A DNA stretch of 7,268 bases from Pseudolabrys sp. (lineage in GTDB: Bacteria > Pseudomonadota > Alphaproteobacteria > Rhizobiales > Xanthobacteraceae). Position numbers and translations under genes: made by a program. Where the stretch lies: contig JAFAQJ010000106.1 of assembly GCA_019246455.1 (NCBI GenBank), forward strand, positions 1 through 7,268, given 5' to 3'. A model generated the notes under the pieces. It was given only the letters and a program-made list of their open reading frames with translations. It did not search any database and was not told the DNA's origin. Below are positions 6,787 through 7,268 of the stretch, in pieces; the first letter of the stretch is position 1, and each line of letters begins with the position of its first letter.

Positions 6787-7123
6787 CTAGTCCTCCTTGT
6801 ACCCCAGCGCCTGCTCGTTGCCCTTGGCCCCGTAATATTTGAACGCCAGGAATTTGCCGGTCATGCCGATCTTGACGCGGTCGCCCTTGGCGTCGGCCTG
6901 GCGCTCGATCGTCATGTCGAAGTCGATCGCCGACATGATGCCGTCGCCGAATTCCTCCTCGATCAGCGCCTTCCAGGCGGGCCCGTTGACCAGCACCAGT
7001 TCGTAGAAGCGGTAGATCAGCGGATCGGTCGGCGGCATCGGCGTGCCTTGCCCGCGCATCGGCACCTCGTTGAGCAGGGCCTGCTCTGTCTTCGAGGCCG
7101 AACAACTTCGCCGCGGCGGCGGC
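6787..7123 (-). pseudogene. cynS: Cyanase (cyanate hydratase), 5'-truncated and frameshifted
   Basis: Cyanase converts cyanate plus bicarbonate to ammonia and CO2. The intact part, from about 7095 to the TAG at 6787, reads SKTEQALLNEVPMRGQGT, then PPTDPLIYRFYEL, ALIEEEFGDGIMSAIDF and GKFLAFKYYGAKGN. This is the cyanase C-terminal catalytic domain, with the three catalytic residues kept: Arg and Glu in YRFYE and Ser in IMSAI. Just upstream, AAAAAKLFGL continues the homology but in another frame. LFGL and SKTE should be adjacent, yet their codons overlap by 2 nt at 7093-7096, so 2 bases appear lost. Upstream of about 7123 homology ends and palindromic repeats begin, so about the first 70 residues are missing; full-length cyanases are about 150-160. 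A 92-codon frame could still start at GTG 7065 or ATG 7059, but would lack the helical domain needed for the decamer. Confidence 0.85.
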
Positions 7124-7127
7124 CGAT

Positions 7128-7151
7128 GTCCGCTTTCATCTCAAAGCAGAC
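7128..7151. repeat. Palindromic repeat unit A
   Basis: A 24-nt hairpin with arms GTCCGCTTT and AAAGCAGAC (one mismatch, a G-U pair in minus-strand RNA) and a 6-nt loop CATCTC. It shares the arm core CCGCTTT/AAAGC with unit B at 7175-7196 and sits directly at the truncated 5' end of the cyanase remnant. I associate such sequences with small intergenic repeats in Bradyrhizobiaceae genomes, from memory only. Confidence 0.6.
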
Positions 7152-7174
7152 GCCCAACATGCGTGGAGGTCAGG

Positions 7175-7196
7175 TCCGCTTTTGACCCAAAGCGGA
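7175..7196. repeat. Palindromic repeat unit B
   Basis: A 22-nt hairpin with perfect 8-bp arms TCCGCTTT and AAAGCGGA and a 6-nt loop TGACCC, 23 nt from unit A. It starts about 17 nt past the stop of the gene ending at 7213 and could slow or end transcription from it, but no U-run follows, so I call it a repeat rather than a terminator. Confidence 0.62.
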
Positions 7197-7212
7197 AGTC
7201 CCGTCTGAGCTA

Positions 7213-7268
7213 TCAGTTAAACACGTACTTGAGCGTGCCCATGCCTGCGTAGCTGCGATACCCCGAGC
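7213..7268 (-). CDS. C-terminal end of an unidentified protein, possibly outer-membrane beta-barrel
   Basis: Only the last 17 full codons and the TGA are inside the window. The tail reads SGYRSYAGMGTLKYVFN. The alternating aromatic/hydrophobic pattern (Tyr, Tyr, Met, Leu, Tyr, Phe) ending in Val-Phe-Asn resembles the last strand of a beta-barrel outer-membrane protein, though such proteins more often end exactly in Phe. No other frame at this edge gives a plausible end. The palindromic repeats follow 17 nt after the stop. The family cannot be fixed from so few residues. Confidence 0.45.
   Translation of the reverse strand, partial: SGYRSYAGMGTLKYVFN

Noticed and set aside
7124..7200. CRISPR-like array
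   Set aside because: Only two imperfect palindromic units, of differing length and with no further spacer-repeat pattern.

Overview
The window looks like chromosome of a high-GC alphaproteobacterium, most likely of the Bradyrhizobium/Rhodopseudomonas/Afipia group. This rests on GC-rich codon use, on how closely the cyanase and AtzE-like proteins resemble remembered sequences from that group, and on a small palindromic repeat of a kind I associate with those genomes. No database search was possible, so this is a judgement from memory. Every gene I can support is on the minus strand.

Main unit (6596 down to 1, in transcription order): a near-consensus sigma-54 (RpoN) promoter; a Tat-exported family-5 solute-binding protein; a DppB-type permease; a DppC-type permease; a single ATPase with two fused nucleotide-binding domains; a 61-residue AtzG/HpxX-like protein (DUF4089); and an AtzE/HpxY-like amidase-signature hydrolase that runs off the left edge. 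The junctions are a 23-nt gap, two start/stop overlaps of 1-4 nt, a third such overlap, and a 1-nt gap. This is one operon with likely translational coupling. It reads as a nitrogen-scavenging module: import a small amide-, ureide- or peptide-like compound and hydrolyse a carbamoyl or amide group in the cytoplasm. The AtzG-AtzE pair is known from cyanuric acid breakdown (1-carboxybiuret hydrolase), and the related HpxX-HpxY pair from oxalurate use in Klebsiella. The substrate here is unknown.

Upstream (6597-6786): the regulatory region holds three short perfect inverted repeats. Two lie at distances typical of sigma-54 enhancer sites.

Right end (6787-7268): a broken cyanase gene (cynS) has lost its N-terminal part and carries an apparent 2-nt deletion, but keeps the catalytic Arg, Glu and Ser. 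Its 5' boundary abuts a pair of short palindromic repeats. Beyond them is the last 17 codons of another gene, possibly an outer-membrane beta-barrel protein.

The least ordinary features are the sigma-54 control of a transporter plus AtzG/AtzE operon of unknown substrate, the loss of the Walker B catalytic glutamate in the first ATPase domain, and the decayed cyanase bounded by the palindromic element.
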